The translations under genes and the position numbers were made by a program. A DNA stretch of 35,617 nucleotides from Alphaproteobacteria bacterium (GTDB taxonomy: Bacteria > Pseudomonadota > Alphaproteobacteria > CAAHEQ01 > UBA3637): the NCBI GenBank assembly GCA_017467335.1, contig JAFTSJ010000026.1:1-35617 (forward strand). The letters run 5' to 3'. Shown here piece by piece: positions 1 through 6,071 of the stretch. The first letter of the stretch is position 1. Each line of letters begins with the position of its first letter. Under the pieces are notes generated by a model. That model was given only the letters and a program-made list of their open reading frames with translations. It ran no database searches and was not told where the DNA came from.

Positions 1-218
1 CAAAAAAATAATGAAAAATCAAATAATTACAAATTTTAGTTGACAACGCAATAAATCTAAAATATTATGTCAAAAAAAGGGACGTTTTTTTGACACATTT
101 TCAGAAGATAACACATTGATTTAATTGTATTTTTATTTTTGCTGTTTGAAAAAATTTCAAACGGTTTTTTGATAGTTTTTTTTTAGGGATTTTAAGAATA
201 TTTTTTCCCGATTCGTTT
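1..218. repeat. Dispersed structured repeat, copy 1
   Basis: This stretch aligns base for base with 2343-2559 in the same orientation; most positions agree by eye and indels fall mainly in A or T runs. It holds two hairpins. The first has the 10-bp stem GTCAAAAAAA/TTTTTTTGAC around a GGGACG loop, near positions 69-94. The second pairs CTGTTTGAAA with TTTCAAACGG and is followed by a T run, so it looks like a rho-independent terminator. The copy ends at CCCGATTCG near 215. It may begin before the window. No open frame is shared by the two copies, so a non-coding or mobile (MITE-like) identity is more likely than a gene. Confidence 0.75.
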
Positions 219-245
219 TTGTAAATTTATCTATACGAGGAAATA

Positions 246-356
246 CGTCACCCAGAACTTGGTTCAGGGTCTTGTGACGATAAAGCACCATGCCATAACC
301 CGATGAGATGCTGAAACAAGTTCAGCATGACAGTAGGGGGTGGTGTTCAGCATGAT
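246..356. repeat. REP-like palindromic intergenic element
   Basis: Two inverted repeats sit side by side: CGTCAC (246-251) with GTGACG (274-279), and ATGCTGAA (308-315) with TTCAGCAT (321-328) around ACAAG. A partial third unit, GTTCAGCATGATG, follows near 344-356. Palindromes built on a GATGCTGAAACAAGTTCAGC core are, as far as I know, common dispersed elements between alphaproteobacterial genes. It lies downstream of the TPR gene. It is much richer in G and C than the surrounding DNA. Confidence 0.6.
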
Positions 357-482
357 GAAAAGTGAGTGGGTCTTTGAACGATACAACACAAAAGATATAT
401 CATACCCTACGATATTTCAAAAGAAACATCCATTACAAAGATAATGATTGATTTTCCACAACTTTATTGATTAACTATCTTA
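357..482. other. Intergenic stretch, no gene seen
   Basis: This AT-rich spacer lies downstream of the TPR gene stop on the minus strand. A weak inverted repeat (TTGATT with AATCAA) next to the stop codon could end transcription, but no clear T run follows it. No open frame with a ribosome-binding site was found. Confidence 0.4.
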
Positions 483-1385
483 TCAATCAACTGATATTGA
501 TTTTAATTTCGCTGTCCATTCTTCAATATCTTTCGGCTTCAATTTGCCTTTCTTTTTAATTTGAGCAACACAAAATGCCGTCTTTGATTTAAAAATGCGA
601 CCTAAGACATAATATTTATCTTTTCCGGAAACACGTGTTTCAAATATACGCATTTGACCATCTGCTTCAACTGTGTCTAATATTGCCCCTAACTCTCTGA
701 ATTTATCGGCAGTTTTTTGATTAACCTCTTGAAAACCACCTAAACCGACAGGACTACAATGAATATCAATCATGCTTTTCCATTTATTTACATCTTCTTC
801 TTTCGGTAAATAAACCAAATGGAGTTCGGAGCCTTTCTTTTCAACCGTTATCGGACGCCATGATGTCTTTTCCATAAAAGAAATTTGCTTTAAAATATTT
901 TCTTTTTCTTCTTCCGTTACCTGCCACAAAGCACTTCGTTCTAAAATTAAGGCATCTAATTTTTCTTGATATTTTCTTTTTTCATTTTTAGACATTTTTT
1001 TTACATCAAGGGCTTTTTCATAATAAGCGATTGATGTTTCATATTTTTTTTGACCGGCATAATATTCCGCTAACAAAATCTGTAATTTCCATTCCTTAGG
1101 AAACTCATCAATCATTTTAATCAGGTAATTTTCAGCAATTTCAGCTTCATTGTTCATGAATAAAGACAAACCCAGCATATAATGAGATTTATACAATTTT
1201 TCATCGTATTTAAGAGAATTTTGAAACGCATAAACAGCATTTTGATAATCTTCATTATTATATGCCTTCATACCGGCATTAAATGCTTTTTCAGCATGAT
1301 CAACTTTATCAGCATACCCTACGCCGACAATAGAACAAACACCGAAAAATATAACCATAATTAAAAAAATTCGTTTTATTGTCAT
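483..1385 (-). CDS. Exported TPR-repeat protein
   Basis: This 300-residue protein starts with a cleavable-type signal peptide (KR, then a hydrophobic core to about residue 25, ending GYA-DK), so it should act in the periplasm or envelope. Residues about 30-135 hold tandem tetratricopeptide helices, seen in the patterns AFNAGMKAYNNEDYQNAV, HYMLGLSLFMNNEAEIAENY and AEYYAGQKKYETSIAYYEKAL. TPRs usually serve as protein-binding scaffolds. The C-terminal half (about 165-300) is a separate alpha/beta-looking region that I do not recognise. The gene lies 11 nt downstream of the LOG-family gene and is probably transcribed with it. The TPR call is firm; the specific role is unknown. Confidence 0.8.
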   Translation of the reverse strand: MTIKRIFLIMVIFFGVCSIVGVGYADKVDHAEKAFNAGMKAYNNEDYQNAVYAFQNSLKYDEKLYKSHYMLGLSLFMNNEAEIAENYLIKMIDEFPKEWKLQILLAEYYAGQKKYETSIAYYEKALDVKKMSKNEKRKYQEKLDALILERSALWQVTEEEKENILKQISFMEKTSWRPITVEKKGSELHLVYLPKEEDVNKWKSMIDIHCSPVGLGGFQEVNQKTADKFRELGAILDTVEADGQMRIFETRVSGKDKYYVLGRIFKSKTAFCVAQIKKKGKLKPKDIEEWTAKLKSISVD

Positions 1386-1396
1386 TTATTTTATCC

Positions 1397-2014
1397 CTAT
1401 TTTGATTTTATTTTTCTGCGACGACCAACCGTTCTTTCAGCAACCAATCTGTTTTCAATTTTATCTAACGCTTTGAATATTTCTTCAGGAGAACTGACAA
1501 AATCAATATAATCAATTTTATCTTGATTAAGTGTACCATCTTGCAACATATGTAATATCAATTCCCCAAAAGGTTCCCAAAAATGATTAAAATTTAAAAA
1601 AATCATTGGTTTTCTTTGAATTTCACCGGTCTGTATTGAAACAGCAAAATCAGAAATTTCATCTATCGTACCCCAACCGCCGGGACCAACCAAAATCGCT
1701 TCCCCCATTTGCATCATTTTAGCTTTACGAACAGCCAGATTTTCAACAACAATTATTTCTTCCGGTTTAAATACATCACGATTTTTACATTGTAACTCTA
1801 GCAATTTATTCGTTGTAATACCAATAACGCGTCCATTTTTATTACGAACACCCTGAAAAGCACACCCCATCATGCCTTCATCACCAATCCCATAAACCAT
1901 CGTAATATTATTTTCAGCCAGTAGTTCACCGACCCGCCTCATTGGTTCATGGTAGATAGATGAAATAGTCGGCGAAGCCCCTGCCCACACTGTAATAGAT
2001 TGATATTTTTTCAT
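1397..2014 (-). CDS. LOG-family (TIGR00730-like) nucleotide-binding protein
   Basis: This 205-residue Rossmann-fold protein belongs to the LOG/lysine decarboxylase-like family. Characterised members are phosphoribohydrolases that split the N-glycosidic bond of nucleoside 5'-monophosphates, including cytokinin riboside monophosphates. The signature PGGxGTxxE appears as PGGWGTIDE, and VRKAKM corresponds to the ERKxxM region. The usual LTxxQLGxHxKP stretch is altered to VSIQTGEIQRKP, so this copy is more divergent than the paralogue at 9180. Its start follows a GAGGAAA ribosome-binding site. A promoter sits at 2045-2072, and the TPR gene follows after 11 nt. The family is clear; the substrate is not. 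Confidence 0.82.
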   Translation of the reverse strand: MKKYQSITVWAGASPTISSIYHEPMRRVGELLAENNITMVYGIGDEGMMGCAFQGVRNKNGRVIGITTNKLLELQCKNRDVFKPEEIIVVENLAVRKAKMMQMGEAILVGPGGWGTIDEISDFAVSIQTGEIQRKPMIFLNFNHFWEPFGELILHMLQDGTLNQDKIDYIDFVSSPEEIFKALDKIENRLVAERTVGRRRKIKSK

Positions 2015-2044
2015 ATTTTCCTCTTTTTTAAATTCAATATGATA

Positions 2045-2072
2045 ATTATATTCATTTTAATTAAAATTTCAA
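2045..2072 (-). promoter_or_regulatory. Sigma-70-type promoter for LOG-TPR operon
   Basis: On the minus strand TTGAAA (2072-2067) is followed by a 16-nt spacer and a consensus TATAAT (2050-2045). It is placed about 30 nt ahead of the LOG start codon and diverges from the rubredoxin promoter. Confidence 0.65.
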
Positions 2073-2105
2073 CACAAATATTTCATAAATAAAAAGAGTC
2101 TGTCC

Positions 2106-2134
2106 TTGAAATAGAATCAATATAACCTTATAAA
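2106..2134 (+). promoter_or_regulatory. Sigma-70-type promoter for mini-rubredoxin
   Basis: TTGAAA (2106-2111), a 17-nt spacer and TATAAA (2129-2134) lie just ahead of the rubredoxin gene. A GAAAGGAGA ribosome-binding site follows, 8 nt before the ATG. Confidence 0.65.
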
Positions 2135-2157
2135 AAAAACGAAAGGAGATTTTTAAT

Positions 2158-2289
2158 ATGACAAAACATTGGGTTTGTACCATGTGTGGATATATATATG
2201 AAGATGATATTCCTTTTGAATCACTACCTCAAAATTGGATTTGTCCTATTTGCGGTGAAGACGGTAAAACCGTATTTCAACTGCAATAA
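2158..2289 (+). CDS. Mini-rubredoxin (short rubredoxin-like electron carrier)
   Basis: This 43-residue protein has the two iron-binding knuckles of rubredoxin: CTMCGYIY (Cys7, Cys10) and CPICG (Cys29, Cys32), with the aromatic residues WV, YIY and W27 typical of the family. Rubredoxins carry one electron on a single Fe(SCys)4 site in the cytoplasm. Classical rubredoxins have about 52 residues and roughly 29 residues between the two knuckles. Here 18 separate them, so the loop after GYIY is deleted, as in the rubredoxin-like tails of rubrerythrins. The gene stands alone with its own promoter, a strong ribosome-binding site and a 12-bp-stem terminator. Fold assignment is confident; its redox partner is unknown. 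Confidence 0.85.
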   Translation: MTKHWVCTMCGYIYEDDIPFESLPQNWICPICGEDGKTVFQLQ

Positions 2290-2299
2290 ACTGTAAAAC

Positions 2300-2336
2300 G
2301 TACCCCCTTTATGACTTAAAGGGGGTACACTTTTTT
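2300..2336 (+). terminator. Rho-independent terminator of the rubredoxin gene
   Basis: A perfect 12-bp stem (GTACCCCCTTTA at 2300-2311, TAAAGGGGGTAC at 2317-2328) with a 5-nt loop is followed by a run of six T. Confidence 0.92.
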
Positions 2337-2342
2337 AAAAAT

Positions 2343-2559
2343 GAAAAAAATCATGAAAAATCAAATAATTAAAAATTTTGGTTAACAAACGAAAGAACAT
2401 AAAATATTATGTCAAAAAAAAAGGGACGTTTTTTTGACACATTTTTCGAGTTAACATATTGATTTAACTATCTTTTTATTTTAGCCGTTTAAAAAAATTT
2501 CAAACGGTTTTTTTAATGTTTTTTAAGGGGATTTTAAGAACATTTTTCCCGATTCGTTT
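2343..2559. repeat. Dispersed structured repeat, copy 2
   Basis: This is the second copy of the element at 1-218, in the same orientation. Both hairpins are kept. The GTCAAAAAAA hairpin has two extra A residues, and the second hairpin pairs CCGTTTAAAA with TTTCAAACGG. The outer stem therefore stays paired although its sequence differs from copy 1, where the same position is CTG. It begins right after the rubredoxin terminator and ends at CCCGATTCGTTT. See copy 1 for interpretation. Confidence 0.75.
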
Positions 2560-2702
2560 AGGGGATATTTTTTCTTTTGATAGAGAATTATCTTTTTTGA
2601 CATCAAATCGAATTAAGCATTATTATTTTAAAATATACTCAAGAAAAGCAGACAATAATGAAAAAAATGTATCAATCGTTCAAGATAAATAAAAAAGAAA
2701 AT
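2560..2702. other. Intergenic stretch downstream of rnpB
   Basis: This spacer follows the 3' end of RNase P RNA, where the minus strand shows a T-rich run just beyond the P1 stem that probably helps end that transcript. It also holds a plus-strand promoter-like pair (see 2597-2626). A 17-codon frame starting ATGAAAAAAATG at 2658 has no ribosome-binding site and is not called. Confidence 0.4.
2597..2626 (+). promoter_or_regulatory. Possible promoter pointing antisense into rnpB
   Basis: A perfect TTGACA (2597-2602) is followed after 18 nt by TATTAT (2621-2626), which matches the -10 consensus at five of six positions. Transcription from it would enter the 3' end of rnpB in the antisense direction. 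No gene lies ahead of it before rplM. AT-rich DNA makes chance matches likely. Confidence 0.3.
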
Positions 2703-3062
2703 GTCAGATAATCCATAAGCCGGGTTTTGTTCTAGATAATCATTCGTCTTGGATAAATATTGCTATTTACCTCCAGCGACCTACCTTTCGCCGGCAGAGC
2801 AGGAACTCTCTTTTTAACATAAAATTATGTACCGTCTTTTCTTGGTCTTGCTTCCGATAGGGCTTGTCCTGCCAAACCAATTACTTGATTTGCGGTGGGC
2901 TCTTACCCCGCCGTTTCACCCTTACCACGATATACATGGCGGTTTATTTTCTATGACGCTCTCCCTCGAGTCACCTCGGCCGGACGTTATCCGGTATCGT
3001 GTTCCCGTGAAGCCCGGACTTTCCTCTAATAAATTTTATCAGCGATTATCCGATTATCTGAC
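2703..3062 (-). ncRNA. rnpB: RNase P RNA (bacterial type A)
   Basis: This is the catalytic RNA of RNase P, which removes tRNA 5' leaders. On the minus strand it shows the conserved GAGGAAAGTCCGGGC segment (3026-3012), the GGTGAAACGGCGGGGTAAGA region (near 2920) and the 3' AAACCCGGCTTATGGATTATC stretch (2728-2708). The ends are fixed by the P1 helix: GTCAGATAATC at 3062-3052 pairs perfectly with GATTATCTGAC at 2713-2703. A promoter ends 6 nt before the 5' end, which agrees with the P1 boundary. Length is about 360 nt, normal for the type. An open frame on the opposite strand here is fortuitous. Confidence 0.95.
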
Positions 3063-3068
3063 GCTTTC

Positions 3069-3097
3069 AGTTTATCGGTTTCCTTTTAAAAAGTCAA
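3069..3097 (-). promoter_or_regulatory. rnpB promoter
   Basis: On the minus strand TTGACT (3097-3092), a 17-nt spacer and TAAACT (3074-3069) place the transcription start at about 3062, exactly where the RNase P P1 helix begins. Confidence 0.75.
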
Positions 3098-3209
3098 TGT
3101 TTTTATGACATTCTTCAAAAAAATAACTTGGTCATTGAAAAATAATACATTTAAAATACGGTATAAAAATACCGCATAAAAAAATCTTTAAAAAACAAAC
3201 AAAAAGTGC

Positions 3210-3238
3210 TTGACAAATATTTTTTAAAAGTGTATAAA
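3210..3238 (+). promoter_or_regulatory. Promoter of the rplM-rpsI operon
   Basis: A full-consensus TTGACA (3210-3215), a 17-nt spacer and TATAAA (3233-3238) predict transcription starting near 3245. This excludes the in-frame GTG at 3240 as the rplM start. Confidence 0.85.
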
Positions 3239-3269
3239 TGTGCGTCTATCAGATGAAAAGGATTATAAA

Positions 3270-3740
3270 ATGACAATGAAAACAACAAAAACACTTAATC
3301 CGGCAAACTGTGACGTCAAATGGTATATGATTGACGCAACAGATTTGGTATTGGGTCGTTTAGCCAGCCAAATTGCAACAATTTTACGTGGTAAAAACAA
3401 ACCATGTTTCTCACCGAACCAAGATTGCGGTGACTATGTTGTTGTTGTAAATGCCGAAAAGGTTCAATTAACAGGACATAAATTAGATCAAAAAATGTAT
3501 TATCATCACACTGGTTATGTTGGTGGTATTAAAGGCGTTTCCGTTTCAAAACAATTGGAAGAACATCCGGAACGTGTTTTAGAAAAAGCCGTACAACGTA
3601 TGCTTTCACGTAATTCATTGGGTCGTCAACAAATGCGTAAATTACGTATTTTTGTTGGTCCGGAACACACTCATCAAGCACAAAATCCAATTGTTTTGGA
3701 TATTGCTTCTAAAAATCGTAAAAATAAAAGAGGTGCATAA
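3270..3740 (+). CDS. rplM: 50S ribosomal protein L13
   Basis: L13 is an early-assembling protein of the large ribosomal subunit. The 156-residue product shows the family's core: [17 protein letters not shown] near the N terminus, [23 protein letters not shown], then [10 protein letters not shown] and the [28 protein letters not shown] block. I chose the ATG at 3270 because AAAAGGA lies 7 nt upstream and the promoter starts transcription after the longer in-frame GTG at 3240; an ATG at 3276 is also possible. The stop overlaps the rpsI start by one base (TAATG), so the two are translationally coupled, as in most bacteria. Confidence 0.97.
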   Translation: MTMKTTKTLNPANCDVKWYMIDATDLVLGRLASQIATILRGKNKPCFSPNQDCGDYVVVVNAEKVQLTGHKLDQKMYYHHTGYVGGIKGVSVSKQLEEHPERVLEKAVQRMLSRNSLGRQQMRKLRIFVGPEHTHQAQNPIVLDIASKNRKNKRGA

Positions 3741-4231
3741 TGGCTACTAAACAAACAAAAGCAACATTAGAAGATTTGAAACAAGAAGTTTCCGCTTCTG
3801 CTGAACAAGCTACTCCGGTTGTCCGTGCACCAAAGAAAGATGCTTTGGGTCGTTCTCAATCCGTTGGTAAGAAAAAAGACGCTATTGCTCGTGTTATTAT
3901 CAAGATGGGTAAAGGCAACATTACAGTTAACGGTCGCACTTTGGAAGATTACTTCCCTCGTCCGGTTTTGCGTATGATTATCAATCAACCGTTTGCCGTT
4001 ACAAATCGTGAAGGTCAATTTGACGTTCAATGTAATGTTTGTGGCGGTGGTTTGTCAGGTCAAGCATATGCTTTACGTCATGGTATCAGCCGTTGTTTAG
4101 ACTTGTTTGAACCGGAATTGCACACGGCTTTAAAACGTGCCGGTTTCTTAACACGTGACTCTCGTGTTGTTGAACGTAAAAAACCGGGTTTATCAAAAGC
4201 TCGCAAACGCTTCCAATTCTCAAAACGTTAA
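3740..4231 (+). CDS. rpsI: 30S ribosomal protein S9
   Basis: S9 sits in the head of the small subunit, and its C-terminal tail reaches the P-site tRNA. The 163-residue protein has the family's [30 protein letters not shown] start of domain, the [19 protein letters not shown] segment and the basic tail ending [11 protein letters not shown], where K/R-F-SKR is the conserved end. About 35 residues of acidic, Ala-rich sequence precede the domain, as is usual in alphaproteobacteria. It is the last gene of the two-gene operon and is followed by a terminator. Confidence 0.97.
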   Translation: MATKQTKATLEDLKQEVSASAEQATPVVRAPKKDALGRSQSVGKKKDAIARVIIKMGKGNITVNGRTLEDYFPRPVLRMIINQPFAVTNREGQFDVQCNVCGGGLSGQAYALRHGISRCLDLFEPELHTALKRAGFLTRDSRVVERKKPGLSKARKRFQFSKR

Positions 4232-4261
4232 TTGGAACAAATACGAAAAATTGTATTTTTC

Positions 4262-4297
4262 AATGGGTTGTGGAATTTTCACAACCCATTTTTTTTA
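4262..4297 (+). terminator. Terminator after rplM-rpsI
   Basis: An 11-bp perfect stem (AATGGGTTGTG at 4262-4272, CACAACCCATT at 4280-4290) with a 7-nt loop runs into a T tract. Confidence 0.92.
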
Positions 4298-4602
4298 TAT
4301 TGATGCTTTTTAAGCACTCTTTTGACGTCTTTAAACTATCCGTTTATGATTTTTATAAATTATTCGCAGTTTTAAAAATGTATAAGGCTTTTGAAGATGG
4401 GATATCATACTTTATTTACGGAGAAATACCTAAAAGAGAAATTATCATTGGATAATTTTACTGTTCCTGATATAGTTTATAAACTAATCTGACAGATGAT
4501 GAAATTAACGTCATTGAGAGTCATTGTACCGCTTAATGTAAATACATTTTTGATATTGATTAGCATAATAACAAATATGCTATGTTGTACATAAAAAAGT
4601 AT
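4298..4602. other. Intergenic stretch without a supported gene
   Basis: Between the rpsI terminator and the TM2 promoter I see only AT-rich DNA with minor inverted repeats (for example TGTAAATACA, and AGCAT with ATGCT near 4562-4581). One 61-codon frame opens inside the terminator hairpin and has no ribosome-binding site. Confidence 0.5.
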
Positions 4603-4631
4603 TTGAAATTTGACTGATATTTATGTAGTAT
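4603..4631 (+). promoter_or_regulatory. Probable promoter of the TM2 gene
   Basis: TTGAAA (4603-4608), a 17-nt spacer and TAGTAT (4626-4631) lie about 68 nt before the TM2-domain start codon. Confidence 0.5.
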
Positions 4632-4698
4632 ATCGGATGTAGATGTAATTAACCTACTTTATTCTAATTTTTAATATGTTGAAAAAGGAAATTTAAAA

Positions 4699-4917
4699 AT
4701 GCAAAAATCCAGATTAATCTATATTCTTTTAGCTATATTTCTCGGAGGACTGGGTATCCACAATTTTTATGCCGGATATAAAAAGAAAGCAATTACACAA
4801 ATTTTATGTGTATTTCCGGGTTGTCTGTTAGTTATTCCCGTTTTTGTTGCAATGATTTGGGTATTAGTGGATATATGTACTGTAACCCATGATGCAGATG
4901 GCGTTGCTCTTTCATAA
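4699..4917 (+). CDS. TM2-domain membrane protein
   Basis: This 72-residue protein matches the TM2 domain. Residues about 6-22 form a first membrane segment with the GGLGIHNFYAGY motif, where the HNFYAG/HRFYLG-type sequence is the family signature. A basic turn (KKK) and a long second hydrophobic segment ending in WVLVDICT follow; the W-x-x-x-D near the end of the second helix is also typical. The molecular role of bacterial TM2 proteins is not established. The start follows AAAGGAA. The gene is monocistronic, between a terminator and a promoter upstream and a shared terminator downstream. Confidence 0.85.
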   Translation: MQKSRLIYILLAIFLGGLGIHNFYAGYKKKAITQILCVFPGCLLVIPVFVAMIWVLVDICTVTHDADGVALS

Positions 4918-4931
4918 TTGATATATATAAT

Positions 4932-4961
4932 AAAAAAGCAGGAGAAATCTCCTGTTTTTTT
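4932..4961. terminator. Bidirectional terminator between TM2 gene and mutY
   Basis: CAGGAG (4939-4944) and CTCCTG (4949-4954) form a short GC stem flanked by an A run before and a T run after. It can end transcription from both convergent genes. Confidence 0.85.
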
Positions 4962-5001
4962 ATTATCATTATAACCATTTGATATAGTTATTTAAAACAC
5001 A

Positions 5002-6069
5002 TTATTGCTTCTTATTTTCAATCACATGCTTCATCACTTTTTTCATCAATGTTGAAAAAGGATAGTTTTTAAAATCGGATGCAGGAACAAATTCTCCTCT
5101 TAAAGACGAGATATTTTCATCATCTGTTCGCAAACAAACAATCGTCAATGTCAATGTAAAATGCGTAAATGTGTGCGTAACCGTCAGATTCGTTTTTTTC
5201 CATCCATTATGATTAAATAACGGATAGGAATCTTCACTATCTTGCCAAGGAAATTCATATAAGCCGGAAAGAAGCCCCTTTCCTTCCCGTTTTTCAATAT
5301 AAAAATCTCCTGCTTTATTTTGTATCAGATAAACAAATCCTGTTTTAATTTTTTTGAGTGGTTTTTTTATCAATGGAATAACATCCGTTAAATTTTGTTG
5401 ATAAGCAATACAATAATTGTTAAACGGGCATGCCTCACAAAGCGGATTGTTAGGCACACATATTGTTGCTCCTAAATCCATAATGGCAGAAGCATAATCC
5501 GCACCCTCATTTTTCGGCGTTATCGTTTGCCCTAATTGATAAATTTCTTCCTTGCTAACTTCATGTGTCATACCATACAAACGAGCCAAAACCCGAATAA
5601 CATTTCCATCAACAACCGTTTCAGGCTTATTAAACGCAAACGCACAAATACTGGAAGCCGTATAAGGACCAATACCGGGTAACTTTAATAATTCATCACG
5701 ATTTTCAGGAATTTTTCCTTGATAATTTTTTACTAAAATTTGAGCACATTCATATATTTTTTTGGCTCGTGTGTAATATCCTAATCCCTGCCATACTAAT
5801 AAAACATCTTCTAATTTGGCATTAGCTAAATCCTGAATGGTCGGAAAACGGCTCATCCAACGATTAAAATATTCATAAACGGTTTTTACAGTCGTTTGTT
5901 GCAACATAATTTCAGATATCCATACCATATATGGATTTTCATGTGCTTTTCCTTTTACTCGCCACGGCAAATCCCGACCATGTAAACGAAACCATCTCAA
6001 CAAATCACGAGAGATACGTTCTTTATCCGTTAAAATATTTTGTTGTTCAGACCGATTCGTTAATGCCAT
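5002..6069 (-). CDS. mutY: A/G-specific adenine DNA glycosylase
   Basis: MutY removes adenine mispaired with 8-oxoguanine or guanine, preventing G:C to T:A changes. The 355-residue protein has the family order. The first motif is ISEIMLQQTTV with catalytic Glu53. The helix-hairpin-helix LPGIGPYTASS leads to VDGNVIRV with catalytic Asp154. The [4Fe-4S] loop has Cys204, Cys211, Cys214 and Cys220 (C-x6-C-x2-C-x5-C). A C-terminal NUDIX-like domain that reads 8-oxoG starts at about residue 240. The start lies 2 nt after the clp-like stop with no ribosome-binding site of its own, which suggests translational coupling. It is the last gene of a three-gene minus-strand operon. Confidence 0.96.
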   Translation of the reverse strand: MALTNRSEQQNILTDKERISRDLLRWFRLHGRDLPWRVKGKAHENPYMVWISEIMLQQTTVKTVYEYFNRWMSRFPTIQDLANAKLEDVLLVWQGLGYYTRAKKIYECAQILVKNYQGKIPENRDELLKLPGIGPYTASSICAFAFNKPETVVDGNVIRVLARLYGMTHEVSKEEIYQLGQTITPKNEGADYASAIMDLGATICVPNNPLCEACPFNNYCIAYQQNLTDVIPLIKKPLKKIKTGFVYLIQNKAGDFYIEKREGKGLLSGLYEFPWQDSEDSYPLFNHNGWKKTNLTVTHTFTHFTLTLTIVCLRTDDENISSLRGEFVPASDFKNYPFSTLMKKVMKHVIENKKQ

Positions 6070-6071
6070 CG

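Noticed and set aside
67-93. Short frame ATG-TCA-AAA-AAA in the repeat (MSKKGTFF)
   Set aside because: The second repeat copy changes the frame through extra A residues, so no peptide is conserved.
2827-3108. 93-codon open frame on the plus strand
   Set aside because: It lies wholly over RNase P RNA on the opposite strand and its promoter.
3159-3174. Small hairpin CGGTAT-AAAA-ATACCG between the rnpB and rplM promoters
   Set aside because: The stem is six bp with no clear T run on either side; there is too little to call it a terminator or operator.
3240-3269. GTG start ten codons upstream for rplM
   Set aside because: The promoter's -10 box ends at 3238, so RNA begins after this codon; the ATG at 3270 has a ribosome-binding site.
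4270-4455. 61-codon open frame after rpsI
   Set aside because: It starts inside the terminator hairpin, has no ribosome-binding site and no recognisable domain.
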